In this document: piece by piece, positions 17,645 to 25,827 of the stretch
Layout of the letters: each line of letters begins with the position of its first letter
Numbering within the stretch: the first letter of the stretch is position 1
Assembly: GCA_019454225.1 (NCBI GenBank)
Contig: CP075370.1
Span: 2,656,001 to 2,720,000, forward strand
Reading direction: 5' to 3'
Source: Paracoccaceae bacterium
Lineage (GTDB): Bacteria; Pseudomonadota; Alphaproteobacteria; Rhodobacterales; Rhodobacteraceae
Length of the DNA: 64,000 nt
Program-made: the position numbers and the translations under genes
The notes under the pieces: model-generated
Seen by the model: only the letters and a program-made list of their open reading frames with translations
Database searches by the model: none
Told to the model about the DNA's origin: nothing

Positions 17645-18907
17645 ATGCGGCCCCGCACCGCGACAGCGGTGCGCGGGCACCGGGGGCGCCCCGCCCCCGG
17701 TCGCCCCGCGCCCGACCTGCGCCACCTGCGGTTTCCCGGCGTGGCGGCGCCCGTCGTCCTGCCCAGCCCGTCCGATGCCATGGCGCAGGCCCTGGCGCGC
17801 TGCCTGTCGGGCTGGACGCCCGCGCCCTGGGGCGGCACCGCGCCGCGCCCGCTCTGCGCCACCCTGCCCGACCCCGGCACGCCCGGCCACTATGTCCACG
17901 CCGCCCGCGACCTCGATCCGCCGCTGACCGGCTTGCCCGCCGCCTCGGCGGTCTGCGCCGTGGTGGCGGATCTGGCGATGGGTTTCTGCGACGCCCTGCC
18001 CGGCGGCATCGGCCTGCACTGCGGCGCCGTCGAGATCGGCGGCTGCCTGATCCTGCTGACGGGGCGGCACAAGGCGGGCAAGAGCACGCTGGTCGCCCGG
18101 CTGTCCGCCGAACCCGGCGCACGCACCGTCTGCGACGATGTCCTGCCGCTCGATGCCCACGGGCGCGCCATCGCGCTGGGCATCCCGCCGCGCCTGCGCC
18201 TGCCGCTGCCCCCCGGGGCGGGGCCGGTTCTTGCCGGCCACCTGGCACGCCATACGGCGGTCGCCGACGACCGCTACGCCTATCTGTCGCCCCCGAACCT
18301 CGTGCCCCACGGCACGCGCCTGGCACCCGGCGCGCTGATCCGCCTGCATCGCGGCGCGCCCGGCACACCCGCGCGCCTGCACCGCATGGACCGGGCCGAG
18401 GCGCTGCACCTGATGCTGTCGCAATCGCTGTCCTGCTTCGCCTCGGCCGAGGATGCCTTTGCCCGCGCCGACCGGATGACGGCGGGCCTGCCCGCGATGA
18501 CGCTGGTCTACGCCGATCTCGACGATGCGGCGGCCCTGCTCGTCGCGGCCTTCGCGGAAGGCGCGCAGCCCGATCCGGCCGCCCCCCTGCCCGCCACCGA
18601 CGACATTCCCGCCGCCGCGCCCCTGGCGCCCGGCACCCCGGTGGCGGCGGTGGCCGGCTGCGTGCTGCGGCGGCGCGATGGCGGCGCCTTCCTGTGGCGC
18701 GCGGGCGACATGCGCCTGTGGCGGCTGAACCCCGTGGCGCAGGCGGTCTGGACGCTGATCGCCGAAACCCCGGGCGGCATCGCCCCGGCCGCGATTGCCG
18801 CAACCCTCGCCGACGCCTTCCCCGACACCCCGCCGCAGGCGATTCTGGCCGATATCTGCGCCATCACGGGGGCCCTTGCCGCAGAAGGCTTTGCGGAATC
18901 GGCCTGA
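17645..18907 (+). CDS. HprK-like P-loop kinase fused to a C-terminal PqqD-like domain
   Basis: The 420-residue protein has two parts. The first holds a P-loop GRHKAGKST (K146) and a downstream acidic pair D164-D165 (VCDDV), the layout of HPr serine kinase/phosphorylase and its relatives in peptide-modification loci. The last 90 residues or so (VAGCVLRRRDGGAFLWRAG onward, ending GALAAEGF) read as a winged-helix PqqD-like domain, which in RiPP systems binds the precursor peptide. No radical SAM enzyme or ATP-grasp neighbour is present. The one-base gap to the Tat repeat peptide gene implies coupled expression. Domain calls are by eye; the substrate is inferred. Confidence 0.8.
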   Translation: MRPRTATAVRGHRGRPAPGRPAPDLRHLRFPGVAAPVVLPSPSDAMAQALARCLSGWTPAPWGGTAPRPLCATLPDPGTPGHYVHAARDLDPPLTGLPAASAVCAVVADLAMGFCDALPGGIGLHCGAVEIGGCLILLTGRHKAGKSTLVARLSAEPGARTVCDDVLPLDAHGRAIALGIPPRLRLPLPPGAGPVLAGHLARHTAVADDRYAYLSPPNLVPHGTRLAPGALIRLHRGAPGTPARLHRMDRAEALHLMLSQSLSCFASAEDAFARADRMTAGLPAMTLVYADLDDAAALLVAAFAEGAQPDPAAPLPATDDIPAAAPLAPGTPVAAVAGCVLRRRDGGAFLWRAGDMRLWRLNPVAQAVWTLIAETPGGIAPAAIAATLADAFPDTPPQAILADICAITGALAAEGFAESA

Positions 18908-18986
18908 AAGGCCCCTTGGACGCAACTTTCTTCCGAAATTCGGGGCTCATGCGACATGAACACACGAAACACCGGCTTTCGGCCCA

Positions 18987-19015
18987 TTGACGGCCCCACG
19001 CACCCCGCCTATGGT
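18987..19015 (+). promoter_or_regulatory. Promoter of the ilvB leader
   Basis: TTGACG (18987-18992) and TATGGT (19010-19015) are separated by exactly 17 bases, a good sigma-70 match. Transcription would begin near 19022, about 23 bases before the leader peptide start and 200 bases before ilvB. Confidence 0.7.
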
Positions 19016-19044
19016 GCCGACCGTCAGCGAAGGGGCGAAGGCGG

Positions 19045-19092
19045 ATGGCCGTACTTCTTGTCATCGTAGGGATTGCGCGCATGGGCCGGTGA
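19045..19092 (+). CDS. ilvB leader peptide (attenuation)
   Basis: A 15-codon frame reads MAVLLVIVGIARMGR. Seven of its codons are for Val, Leu or Ile, six of them in one run (codons 3-8), which is the mark of a branched-chain amino acid attenuator. An AAGGCGG ribosome site lies just upstream. It sits between a sigma-70 promoter and a terminator, ahead of the acetolactate synthase gene. Starvation for Val, Leu or Ile would stall ribosomes at codons 3-8 and affect folding of the RNA just beyond. Confidence 0.85.
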   Translation: MAVLLVIVGIARMGR

Positions 19093-19152
19093 CGGTTTGA
19101 CCATCACGGTTCCCATGCGCCCCCGGTCGGACCCGCCCGGGGGCGTTTCGTT
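19077..19152 (+). terminator. ilvB attenuator: terminator with competing antiterminator
   Basis: The terminator is a 9-base stem, 19118-19126 (CGCCCCCGG) with 19137-19145 (CCGGGGGCG), followed by TTTCGTT. A second pairing competes with it: GCGCATGGG at 19077-19085, inside the leader peptide, is perfectly complementary to CCCATGCGC at 19112-19120, which takes the first three bases of the terminator stem. A ribosome stalled at the Val/Leu codons leaves 19077-19085 free and favours antitermination. One that reaches the stop codon masks it and favours termination. Confidence 0.8.
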
Positions 19153-19222
19153 GACATGAGGGTCGCGCCACGGGCGCAGACGGACGGATCGCAGGACAGA
19201 CGGATCGCGGAAGGAACGGAAG

Positions 19223-20977
19223 ATGACGAAGGCGATGACGGGCGCGCGGATGGTCGTGCAGGCGCTCAAGGATCAGGGCGTGGATACCGTGTTCGGCTAT
19301 CCCGGCGGCGCTGTCCTGCCGATCTATGACGAGATCTTCCAGCAGAACGACATCCGCCACATCCTTGTGCGCCACGAACAGGGCGCCGTCCACATGGCCG
19401 AGGGCTATGCCCGTTCCACCGGCAAGCCCGGCGTCGTGCTGGTCACATCCGGACCCGGCGCCACCAATGCCGTGACCGGCCTTGTCGATGCGCTGATGGA
19501 TTCGATCCCGCTGGTCGTGCTGACCGGCCAGGTTCCCACCTTCATGATCGGCACCGACGGGTTCCAGGAGGCCGATACCGTCGGCATCACCCGCCCCTGC
19601 ACCAAGATGAACTGGCTGGTGAAGGACACCGCGAAACTGTCCGACGTCATCCACCAGGCCTTCCATGTCGCCACCCACGGCCGCCCCGGCCCGGTCCTGG
19701 TGGACATTCCCAAGGACGTGCAGTTCGCCACCGCCCCCTACACCCCGCCGCAGAAGGCGCGCACCGCGCATTACCAGCCCCGGGTCAAGGGCGACATCGA
19801 CGCCATCAGCCGCATGGTCGAGATGATCGAGACCGCCGAACGCCCGGTGTTCTACACCGGCGGCGGCGTCATCAACTCGGGCCCGGCGGCCAGCCAGCTC
19901 CTGCGCGAATTCGTCGAGGCGACGGGTTTCCCGATCACCTCCACCCTGATGGGCCTCGGCGCCTATCCGGCCAGCGGCAAGCACTGGATCGGCATGCTGG
20001 GGATGCACGGGCTCTACGAGGCCAATCTGGCGATGCATGGCTGCGACCTGATGATCAATATCGGCGCACGCTTCGACGACCGCATCACCGGCCGCATCAA
20101 GGATTTCAGCCCGGGCTCCGCCAAGGTCCACATCGACATCGACCCCTCGTCGATCAACAAGGTCATCCGCACCGACGTCGGCATTGTCGGCGACGTGGCC
20201 CATGTGCTCGAGGATGCGCTGCGCATCTGGAAGGCGCGCGGCCGCAAGGTGAACAGGACGGCCCTGGCGCAGTGGTGGACGAAGATCGGCGAATGGCGCG
20301 CGGTCAAGTGCCTGACCTACAGGCCCAGCGAAACGACGATCAAGCCGCAATACGCGCTCGAACGGCTCGAGGCGCTGACCCGGGGCATGGACCGCTACAT
20401 CACCACCGAGGTCGGCCAGCACCAGATGTGGGCCGCGCAGTTCCTGCACTTCGAAGGCCCGAACCGGTGGATGACCTCCGGCGGCCTCGGCACCATGGGC
20501 TATGGCCTGCCCGCCAGCATCGGCGTGCAGATCGCCCACCCCGAGGCGCTGGTGATCAACGTGGCGGGCGAGGCATCGTGGCTGATGAACATGCAGGAGA
20601 TGGGAACGGCCGTTCAGTTCCGCGCGCCCGTCAAGCAGTTCATCCTGAACAACGAACGCCTGGGCATGGTGCGCCAGTGGCAGGAACTGCTGCACGGCGA
20701 GCGCTATTCGCATTCGTGGAGCGAATCGCTGCCCGATTTCGTGAAGCTGGCAGAGGCTTTCGGCTGCAAGGGCATCAAGTGTTCCGACCCGAAGGACCTC
20801 GACGACGCGATCCGCGAGATGCTGGCCTATGACGGCCCGGTGATCTTCGACTGCCTCGTGGAAAAGCACGAGAACTGCTTCCCGATGATCCCCTCGGGCA
20901 AGCCGCACAACGAGATGCTGCTGGGCGATGCCGATACCCAAGGGGTGATCGGCGCCAAGGGCGCGGTGCTGGTATAG
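19223..20977 (+). CDS. ilvB: Acetolactate synthase, large catalytic subunit
   Basis: The enzyme makes acetolactate and acetohydroxybutyrate, the first common step to Val, Leu and Ile. The 584-residue protein has the N-terminal ThDP half with catalytic E52 (RHEQGAVHMAEGYAR), a central FAD-type domain (GARFDDRITG), and the C-terminal ThDP/Mg half. The metal motif here begins G449-E450-A (GEASWLMN), where most homologues have GDAS; I recall the Glu form in Rhodobacterales. The ribosome site is GGAAGGAACGG. The small subunit ilvN lies 860 bases downstream, beyond an inverted gene. Confidence 0.96.
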   Translation: MTKAMTGARMVVQALKDQGVDTVFGYPGGAVLPIYDEIFQQNDIRHILVRHEQGAVHMAEGYARSTGKPGVVLVTSGPGATNAVTGLVDALMDSIPLVVLTGQVPTFMIGTDGFQEADTVGITRPCTKMNWLVKDTAKLSDVIHQAFHVATHGRPGPVLVDIPKDVQFATAPYTPPQKARTAHYQPRVKGDIDAISRMVEMIETAERPVFYTGGGVINSGPAASQLLREFVEATGFPITSTLMGLGAYPASGKHWIGMLGMHGLYEANLAMHGCDLMINIGARFDDRITGRIKDFSPGSAKVHIDIDPSSINKVIRTDVGIVGDVAHVLEDALRIWKARGRKVNRTALAQWWTKIGEWRAVKCLTYRPSETTIKPQYALERLEALTRGMDRYITTEVGQHQMWAAQFLHFEGPNRWMTSGGLGTMGYGLPASIGVQIAHPEALVINVAGEASWLMNMQEMGTAVQFRAPVKQFILNNERLGMVRQWQELLHGERYSHSWSESLPDFVKLAEAFGCKGIKCSDPKDLDDAIREMLAYDGPVIFDCLVEKHENCFPMIPSGKPHNEMLLGDADTQGVIGAKGAVLV

Positions 20978-20986
20978 GCGCCTCCG

Positions 20987-21080
20987 GGGGGCACCGTCGC
21001 CCCCAAGGGTCCCGCCTGTTGGCGGACTGCAATCGCGGACTGGTCAGGCTCGGCCACGGCGGCCCCGCAGGCGGCGGGGC
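20987..21080. terminator. Two hairpins between convergent ilvB and the secreted-protein gene
   Basis: A GGGGGC/GCCCCC stem (20987-21004) and a GCCCCGC/GCGGGGC stem (21062-21080) lie in the 140-base gap between convergent genes. Neither has a clear T-run, so they are only possible bidirectional terminators. Nothing else was seen in the gap. Confidence 0.4.
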
Positions 21081-21117
21081 ACGCAACACAGCAGGATGAA
21101 CGCCGATGCGCGCCGAT

Positions 21118-21753
21118 CTAGCGCTGCCACTCCCGGACCAGCTTGCAGTCGAACCTGCCGGCAGACAGCGCCTCGTTGAAGGCGGCGGGCGCCATCTGTT
21201 CGCGGTAGTTCTTGCTGGCCAGCCGCTTGTTGCAGGTCAGCAGCGCGTCCTTGCGCGCCGCGTCGCGGGTCTTGTGACCCCAGGCCACGCCCCAGTTGCC
21301 GCCCCGGTCGGCCGCCACCGCGAACCAGCTTCCCGCACCGCCCTTGCCCATCGACCGCGACAGTTCCCGCGACAGCGTCGCATTCACGTTGGGCAGCGCC
21401 TTGCCCTGCCCCTTGGGCGCCCCGGCGGGCAGGATCACGGCATAGAGCACGCAGCGCGCGCCCTTGGCCTTCTGGAAGGCCTCGCAGTTGCGGCGGGCCG
21501 AGGTCTTGGCATCCTCCAGCCGGTGCTCGTCCACCCACCAGCTTGCGTCATCCGATCCGGTCGAGATGTAGAAGGCGCCATGGAATTCCCGCGCACGGCT
21601 CTTGAACCGGCCGAATCCGCTGCGCTGGTTCGGGCCAAGCTGGGCATTCGACATCACCTTGACGCCGCCCTGCGTGTAGACCGACACCTGTGCCGGGGCC
21701 ACGGCGGCAGACAGGGCCAGGGTCAGGATGGCTGCGAACAGGCGCTGAAACAT
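21118..21753 (-). CDS. Secreted DUF4189-like protein
   Basis: The 211-residue product begins with a Sec signal peptide (MFQRLFAAILTLALSAAVAPA). The last third, WFAVAADRGGNWGVAWGHKTRDAARKDALLTC when read in pieces, has the SxxA...WG...A...AL..C pattern of DUF4189-type domains, with paired cysteines. An earlier part (RRNCEAFQKAKG, RCVLYAVILP) could be a diverged copy of the same unit. The function is unknown and the product should be periplasmic. GGAGG precedes the chosen start. The gene is inserted, in reverse, between ilvB and ilvN. Confidence 0.75.
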   Translation of the reverse strand: MFQRLFAAILTLALSAAVAPAQVSVYTQGGVKVMSNAQLGPNQRSGFGRFKSRAREFHGAFYISTGSDDASWWVDEHRLEDAKTSARRNCEAFQKAKGARCVLYAVILPAGAPKGQGKALPNVNATLSRELSRSMGKGGAGSWFAVAADRGGNWGVAWGHKTRDAARKDALLTCNKRLASKNYREQMAPAAFNEALSAGRFDCKLVREWQR

Positions 21754-21838
21754 TACCGAAACCTCCACTTGCGGCTTGCAACGAACCGCGCGTGATCTTA
21801 CGGGGCGCCAGCGCCCCAAGGCAAAGGAAAACCGACCC

Positions 21839-22399
21839 ATGTCTCCGCTGAACATCCGCAAGGGCGCCTCCAGCCACTCCGCCTACGACCTGCGCGACCC
21901 GAACGCCGAGGTGATCGAGACGCATACGCTGGCCGTTCTGGTCGACAACGAACCGGGGGTCCTGGCGCGGGTGATCGGCCTGTTCTCGGGGCGCGGCTAC
22001 AACATCGACAGCCTGACCGTGGCCGAGACCGACCACACCGGGCATCGCTCGCGGATCACCATCGTCACCTCCGGCACCCCCGCCGTGATCGACCAGATCG
22101 AGGCGCAGCTTTCGCGCATGGTGCCGGTGCACGAGGTCCATGACCTGACCGCCGAGGGTCCGGCGGTGCAGCGCGAACTGGCGCTGATCAAGGTGGCGGG
22201 CAAGGGCGACCACCGCATCGAGGCGCTGCGCCTGGCCGAGATCTTCCGGGCGAACGTGGTCGACTCGACGCTGGAAAGCTTCGTGTTCGAGATGACGGGC
22301 ACACCCGAGAAGATCGACGCCTTCGCCGAACTCATGCGTCCCCTCGGCCTGCGCGAGATTGCCCGCACCGGCGTTGCGGCGCTGGCGCGGGGGGTCTGA
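21839..22399 (+). CDS. ilvN: Acetolactate synthase, small regulatory subunit
   Basis: IlvN activates IlvB and makes it sensitive to valine. The 186-residue protein has an N-terminal ACT domain (THTLAVLVDNEPGVLARVIGLFSGRGYNIDSL in parts) and a C-terminal ACT-like domain with ALIKVAGKGDHR. The start at 21839 has AAGGAAA upstream; an earlier in-frame ATG adds sequence unlike the family. A perfect 7-base GC hairpin (21802-21808 with 21811-21817) lies 21 bases before the start and may affect translation. It has its own 5' region rather than following ilvB directly. Confidence 0.95.
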   Translation: MSPLNIRKGASSHSAYDLRDPNAEVIETHTLAVLVDNEPGVLARVIGLFSGRGYNIDSLTVAETDHTGHRSRITIVTSGTPAVIDQIEAQLSRMVPVHEVHDLTAEGPAVQRELALIKVAGKGDHRIEALRLAEIFRANVVDSTLESFVFEMTGTPEKIDAFAELMRPLGLREIARTGVAALARGV

Positions 22400-22407
22400 C
22401 GCCGCGC

Positions 22408-23184
22408 CTACCGCCCCTCGAACCGCGCCGGGCGCTTTTCCAGGAACGCGATCACGCCTTCCTTGAAATCCTGCGTCTGCCCGCAGGCTCCCTGCCGCTG
22501 CGCCTCGAGGTTCAGCTGCGCCTCAAGGTCGTTGCTCCAGGTCGCGCGCAGCGCGGCCTTGATGCCCGCATAGGCCTGCGTCGGCCCCGCCGCCAGATGC
22601 GCCGCCCGGCCCGCCACATGCGCCGCGAAATCGGCATCCGGCACGCATTCCCAGATCATCCCCCAGTCGGCCGCCTGCCGGGCGGCGATGCGGTCGGCGA
22701 ACAGCATCGCCCCCATCGCCCGCGCCTGCCCGATCTGCCGTGGCAGCAGCCAGGTGCCGCCCGCATCCGGCATCAGCCCGATGCGCGTGAAGGCCTGGAT
22801 GAAGCTGGCGCTCTCGCAGGCGATCACCACATCGGCCATCAGCGCCAGGTTCGCCCCCGCCCCCGCCGCCGTGCCGTTCACCGCCGACACCGTCGGGATG
22901 GGACAGTCCCAGATCGCCCGCAGCAGGGGTTCGTACTCGTCGCGCAGCGTGCGTTCCAGATCGGCCGAGGACAGCCGCGCGCGGTCGCCCAGGTCCTGCC
23001 CCGAACAGAACGCCCGCCCCTCTCCGGTGATCACCAGCACCCGCGCGGCCCGGCCCGCCTCGCGCACCGCATGCAGCAGTTCCGCCCGCATCTGCGACGA
23101 CAGCGCGTTCATCACGTCCGGCCGTGCCAGCGTGACGGTGGCCACCCCCGCCGAAATCTCGCTGCGGATGGTTTCATAGATCAT
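22408..23184 (-). CDS. Enoyl-CoA hydratase/isomerase family protein, PaaG-like
   Basis: The 258-residue protein has the crotonase fold with oxyanion-hole segments GRAFCSGQDLGDR and NGTAAGAGANLALMADVVIA, and the later FTRIGLMPDAGGTWLLPR. This is the pattern of PaaG-type 2-(1,2-epoxyphenyl)acetyl-CoA isomerases and of general enoyl-CoA hydratases. No other phenylacetate genes are nearby, so a role in fatty acid breakdown is equally possible. GGGAGAG precedes the start. It converges on ilvN with 8 bases between the stop codons. Confidence 0.88.
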   Translation of the reverse strand: MIYETIRSEISAGVATVTLARPDVMNALSSQMRAELLHAVREAGRAARVLVITGEGRAFCSGQDLGDRARLSSADLERTLRDEYEPLLRAIWDCPIPTVSAVNGTAAGAGANLALMADVVIACESASFIQAFTRIGLMPDAGGTWLLPRQIGQARAMGAMLFADRIAARQAADWGMIWECVPDADFAAHVAGRAAHLAAGPTQAYAGIKAALRATWSNDLEAQLNLEAQRQGACGQTQDFKEGVIAFLEKRPARFEGR

Positions 23185-23254
23185 GGCGCGCTCTCCCTGC
23201 CTGCCCGGCGCGATCATGGCGCGGGCCGCGGCGCGGGAAAAGCGGAACCCCGCG

Positions 23255-23746
23255 TCACTCGCGCGTGAGTTCGGAAATCCGGCGCTCTTCCTCGGCGGTC
23301 AGCGTGCCGGCGTCCTCGGGCGCCGACCGGCGGCGGCGCAGATAGGCAAAGGCCACGCCGCCCGCCGTCAGCAACAGCACCGGCCCCGCCAGCCACAGCG
23401 CCAGATTTGCCCCCTGCGCCGGCGGGTTCAGCAGCACATAGTCGCCATAGCGGTCGACCAGATAGGCCAGCACCTCGGCATCCGTGTCGCCCTCCACCAG
23501 CCGCTCGCGCACCAGCAGCCGCAGGTCGCGCGCCAGTTCGGCATTCGAATCGTCGATGTTCTCGTTCCGGCAGACCAGGCAGCGCAGCCCCTTGCTCAGC
23601 GCCCGGGCACGGGCCTCCAGCGCCGGGTCGTCCAGCACCTCGTCCGGCTGGACCGCCAGGCCCGGCATCGCCATCAGCCACAGCGCGGCAACCGCCGCCA
23701 GCACGCGGGCCGGGCCCCGCCCCGATCGGGCGCGCGGCCCGCTCAT
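23255..23746 (-). CDS. ccmH: Cytochrome c maturation protein CcmH
   Basis: CcmH is a membrane-anchored thiol oxidoreductase that reduces apocytochrome c before heme ligation. The 163-residue protein has a signal sequence, then LRCLVCRNENIDDSNAELARDLR with the C56-x-x-C59 pair, and a C-terminal membrane span near 119-140. It starts within the stop codon of ccmF (ATGA overlap), so both are made together for the heme-ligation complex. No ccmI-like extension is present here. Confidence 0.95.
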   Translation of the reverse strand: MSGPRARSGRGPARVLAAVAALWLMAMPGLAVQPDEVLDDPALEARARALSKGLRCLVCRNENIDDSNAELARDLRLLVRERLVEGDTDAEVLAYLVDRYGDYVLLNPPAQGANLALWLAGPVLLLTAGGVAFAYLRRRRSAPEDAGTLTAEEERRISELTRE

Positions 23747-25716
23747 TCGGCGGGCACCCCGGCCGCAGTGTTCCGCCGCGCCCCCGCCGCCACGCGATAG
23801 CGCCGGTCGGTCAGGCTCAGCAATCCGCCCAGCGACATCAGGAACGCGCCGCCCCAGATCCAGTTCGCAAAGGGCTTGATGTAGCTGCGCACCGCCCAGC
23901 CCCCGCCGTCCTGCCGGTCGCCGATCACCAGATACAGATCGCGCCAGAATCCGATGTCCAGCGCCGCCTCGGTCGTGGGCATCCCCGCCACCGGATAGAC
24001 GCGCTTTTCCGGCGTCAGCGTCGCCACCGGCCGACCGTCGCGGGTGACCTCCATCACCGCCATGGTGGACAGGTAGTTCGGCCCCTCGACCGCGCGCACA
24101 TCCACCAGCGTCACCTGATAGGGGCCCAGCGGAAAGGCCTCGCCCTCGCGCGCCACGCGGATGTCCTCGGTCACCCAGGCGTTCATCGCCGCGCAGGCAA
24201 AGACCGTGATCCCAAGCCCCGCATGGGCCACCGCCTTGCCCCAGTCGGCACGCGGCAGCCGCGTCAACCGCCCCAGCCGCGCCGCCAGGCCCTCGCGGCC
24301 GGTGCGGGTCCAGATGTCGGCCATCGCCCCGAACACCACCCAGGCCCCCAGCAGTGCCCCCACCGGGCCCAGCGCCGAACGCCCGGTCTGCATCGCAAAG
24401 GCCAGCCCCATCACCGCCACCGCCAGGATCGCCGCCGGGACCAGCGGGCGCAGCCCGCGCCCGAACGTCCCCCGCTTCCACGCCAGCATCGCCCCCACCG
24501 GCAGGATGGCCGACAGCAGCACGAAGAACGGCGAGAACGCGGCGTTGAAGAACGGCTCACCCACGCTCAGCTTGGCGCCCCAGCCCATCTCGGCGACCAG
24601 CGGCCAGATCGTGCCGATGAACACCACAAGGCAGGATACCGCCAGGATCACGTTGTTCGCCACCAGCGCGCCCTCGCGGCTGACCGGCGAGAACACGCCC
24701 TTTGCCTCCATCGCCCCCGCCCGCGCCGCGAACAGCACCAGCGCGCCCCCCAGGAACACCCCCAGGATCAGCAGGATGAACACGCCGCGCTCGGGGTCGT
24801 TGGCAAATGCATGGACCGAGGTGATCACGCCCGACCGCACGATGAACGTGCCGATCAGGCTGAACCCGAAGGCCATGATCGCCAGAAGGATCGTCCAGGC
24901 CTTCAGGCTTTCCCGCTTTTCCACCACGATCGCCGAATGCAGCAGGGCCGCCGCCAGCAGCCAGGGCATGAAGCTGGCGTTCTCGACCGGGTCCCAGAAC
25001 CAGAACCCGCCCCAGCCCAGTTCGTAATAGGCCCACCACGACCCCAGCGCGATCCCGATGGTGAGGAAGATCCAGGCCGCCAGCGTCCAGGGCCGCACCC
25101 AGCGCCCCCAGGCCGCATCCACGCGCCCCTCGATCAGCGCCGCCACCGCAAAGGAAAACGCCATGCTCAGGCCGACATAGCCGAGGTACAGGAACGGCGG
25201 ATGGAACGCGAGGCCCGGGTCCTGCAGCAGCGGGTTCAGGTCGCGCCCGTCGAACGGCGGATCGGCCAGCCGCAGGAACGGGTTCGAGGTCAGCAGCATG
25301 AACAGCAGGAACGCCACCCCGATCATCCCCTGCACCGCGATCACCCGCGCGCGCAGCCGGTCGGGCAGGTTGCCCCCGAACCACACAGCGCAGGCCCCGA
25401 ACAGCGCCAGGATCAGCACCCACAGCAGCAGCGACCCCTCGTGGTTCCCCCAGACGCCCGAGATCTTGTAGATCATCGGCTTCAGCGTGTGCGAATTCGC
25501 CACCACCAGCGCCAGGCTGAAATCCGAGGTGACGAAGGCCCAGGTCAGCGCCGCAAAGGCAAAGCCGACCAGCAGCACCTGCACCGTGGCCGCCGTCTCG
25601 CCCGCCGCCATCCACCCGGTCCAGCCCCGCGCCGCGCCGACCAGCGGCATGACCGACTGCACCAGCGCGACGCACAGCGCCAGGACCAACGCGAAATGCC
25701 CAAGCTCGACGATCAT
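23743..25716 (-). CDS. ccmF: Heme lyase CcmF
   Basis: CcmF ligates heme from CcmE to apocytochrome c at the periplasmic face. The 657-residue polytopic protein has about 15 hydrophobic spans, the tryptophan-rich WWD signature (WGGFWFWDPVENASFMPWL) near residue 235, and conserved histidines such as those in VWGNHEGS and in HPPFLYLGY. The length matches the family. It is followed by ccmH. The ccmE gene usually found before it is not in this window. Confidence 0.96.
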   Translation of the reverse strand: MIVELGHFALVLALCVALVQSVMPLVGAARGWTGWMAAGETAATVQVLLVGFAFAALTWAFVTSDFSLALVVANSHTLKPMIYKISGVWGNHEGSLLLWVLILALFGACAVWFGGNLPDRLRARVIAVQGMIGVAFLLFMLLTSNPFLRLADPPFDGRDLNPLLQDPGLAFHPPFLYLGYVGLSMAFSFAVAALIEGRVDAAWGRWVRPWTLAAWIFLTIGIALGSWWAYYELGWGGFWFWDPVENASFMPWLLAAALLHSAIVVEKRESLKAWTILLAIMAFGFSLIGTFIVRSGVITSVHAFANDPERGVFILLILGVFLGGALVLFAARAGAMEAKGVFSPVSREGALVANNVILAVSCLVVFIGTIWPLVAEMGWGAKLSVGEPFFNAAFSPFFVLLSAILPVGAMLAWKRGTFGRGLRPLVPAAILAVAVMGLAFAMQTGRSALGPVGALLGAWVVFGAMADIWTRTGREGLAARLGRLTRLPRADWGKAVAHAGLGITVFACAAMNAWVTEDIRVAREGEAFPLGPYQVTLVDVRAVEGPNYLSTMAVMEVTRDGRPVATLTPEKRVYPVAGMPTTEAALDIGFWRDLYLVIGDRQDGGGWAVRSYIKPFANWIWGGAFLMSLGGLLSLTDRRYRVAAGARRNTAAGVPAE

Positions 25717-25827
25717 GCCGTTCCCCCACCTGTGGTGCCGATCCTAGGCCATCCCGCGCCCGCCCGCCACGCCCTGCGCGCCGATGCCGCGGCAGCCTGA
25801 CGAAACGGTGAACCCGCCGCCCGCCCC

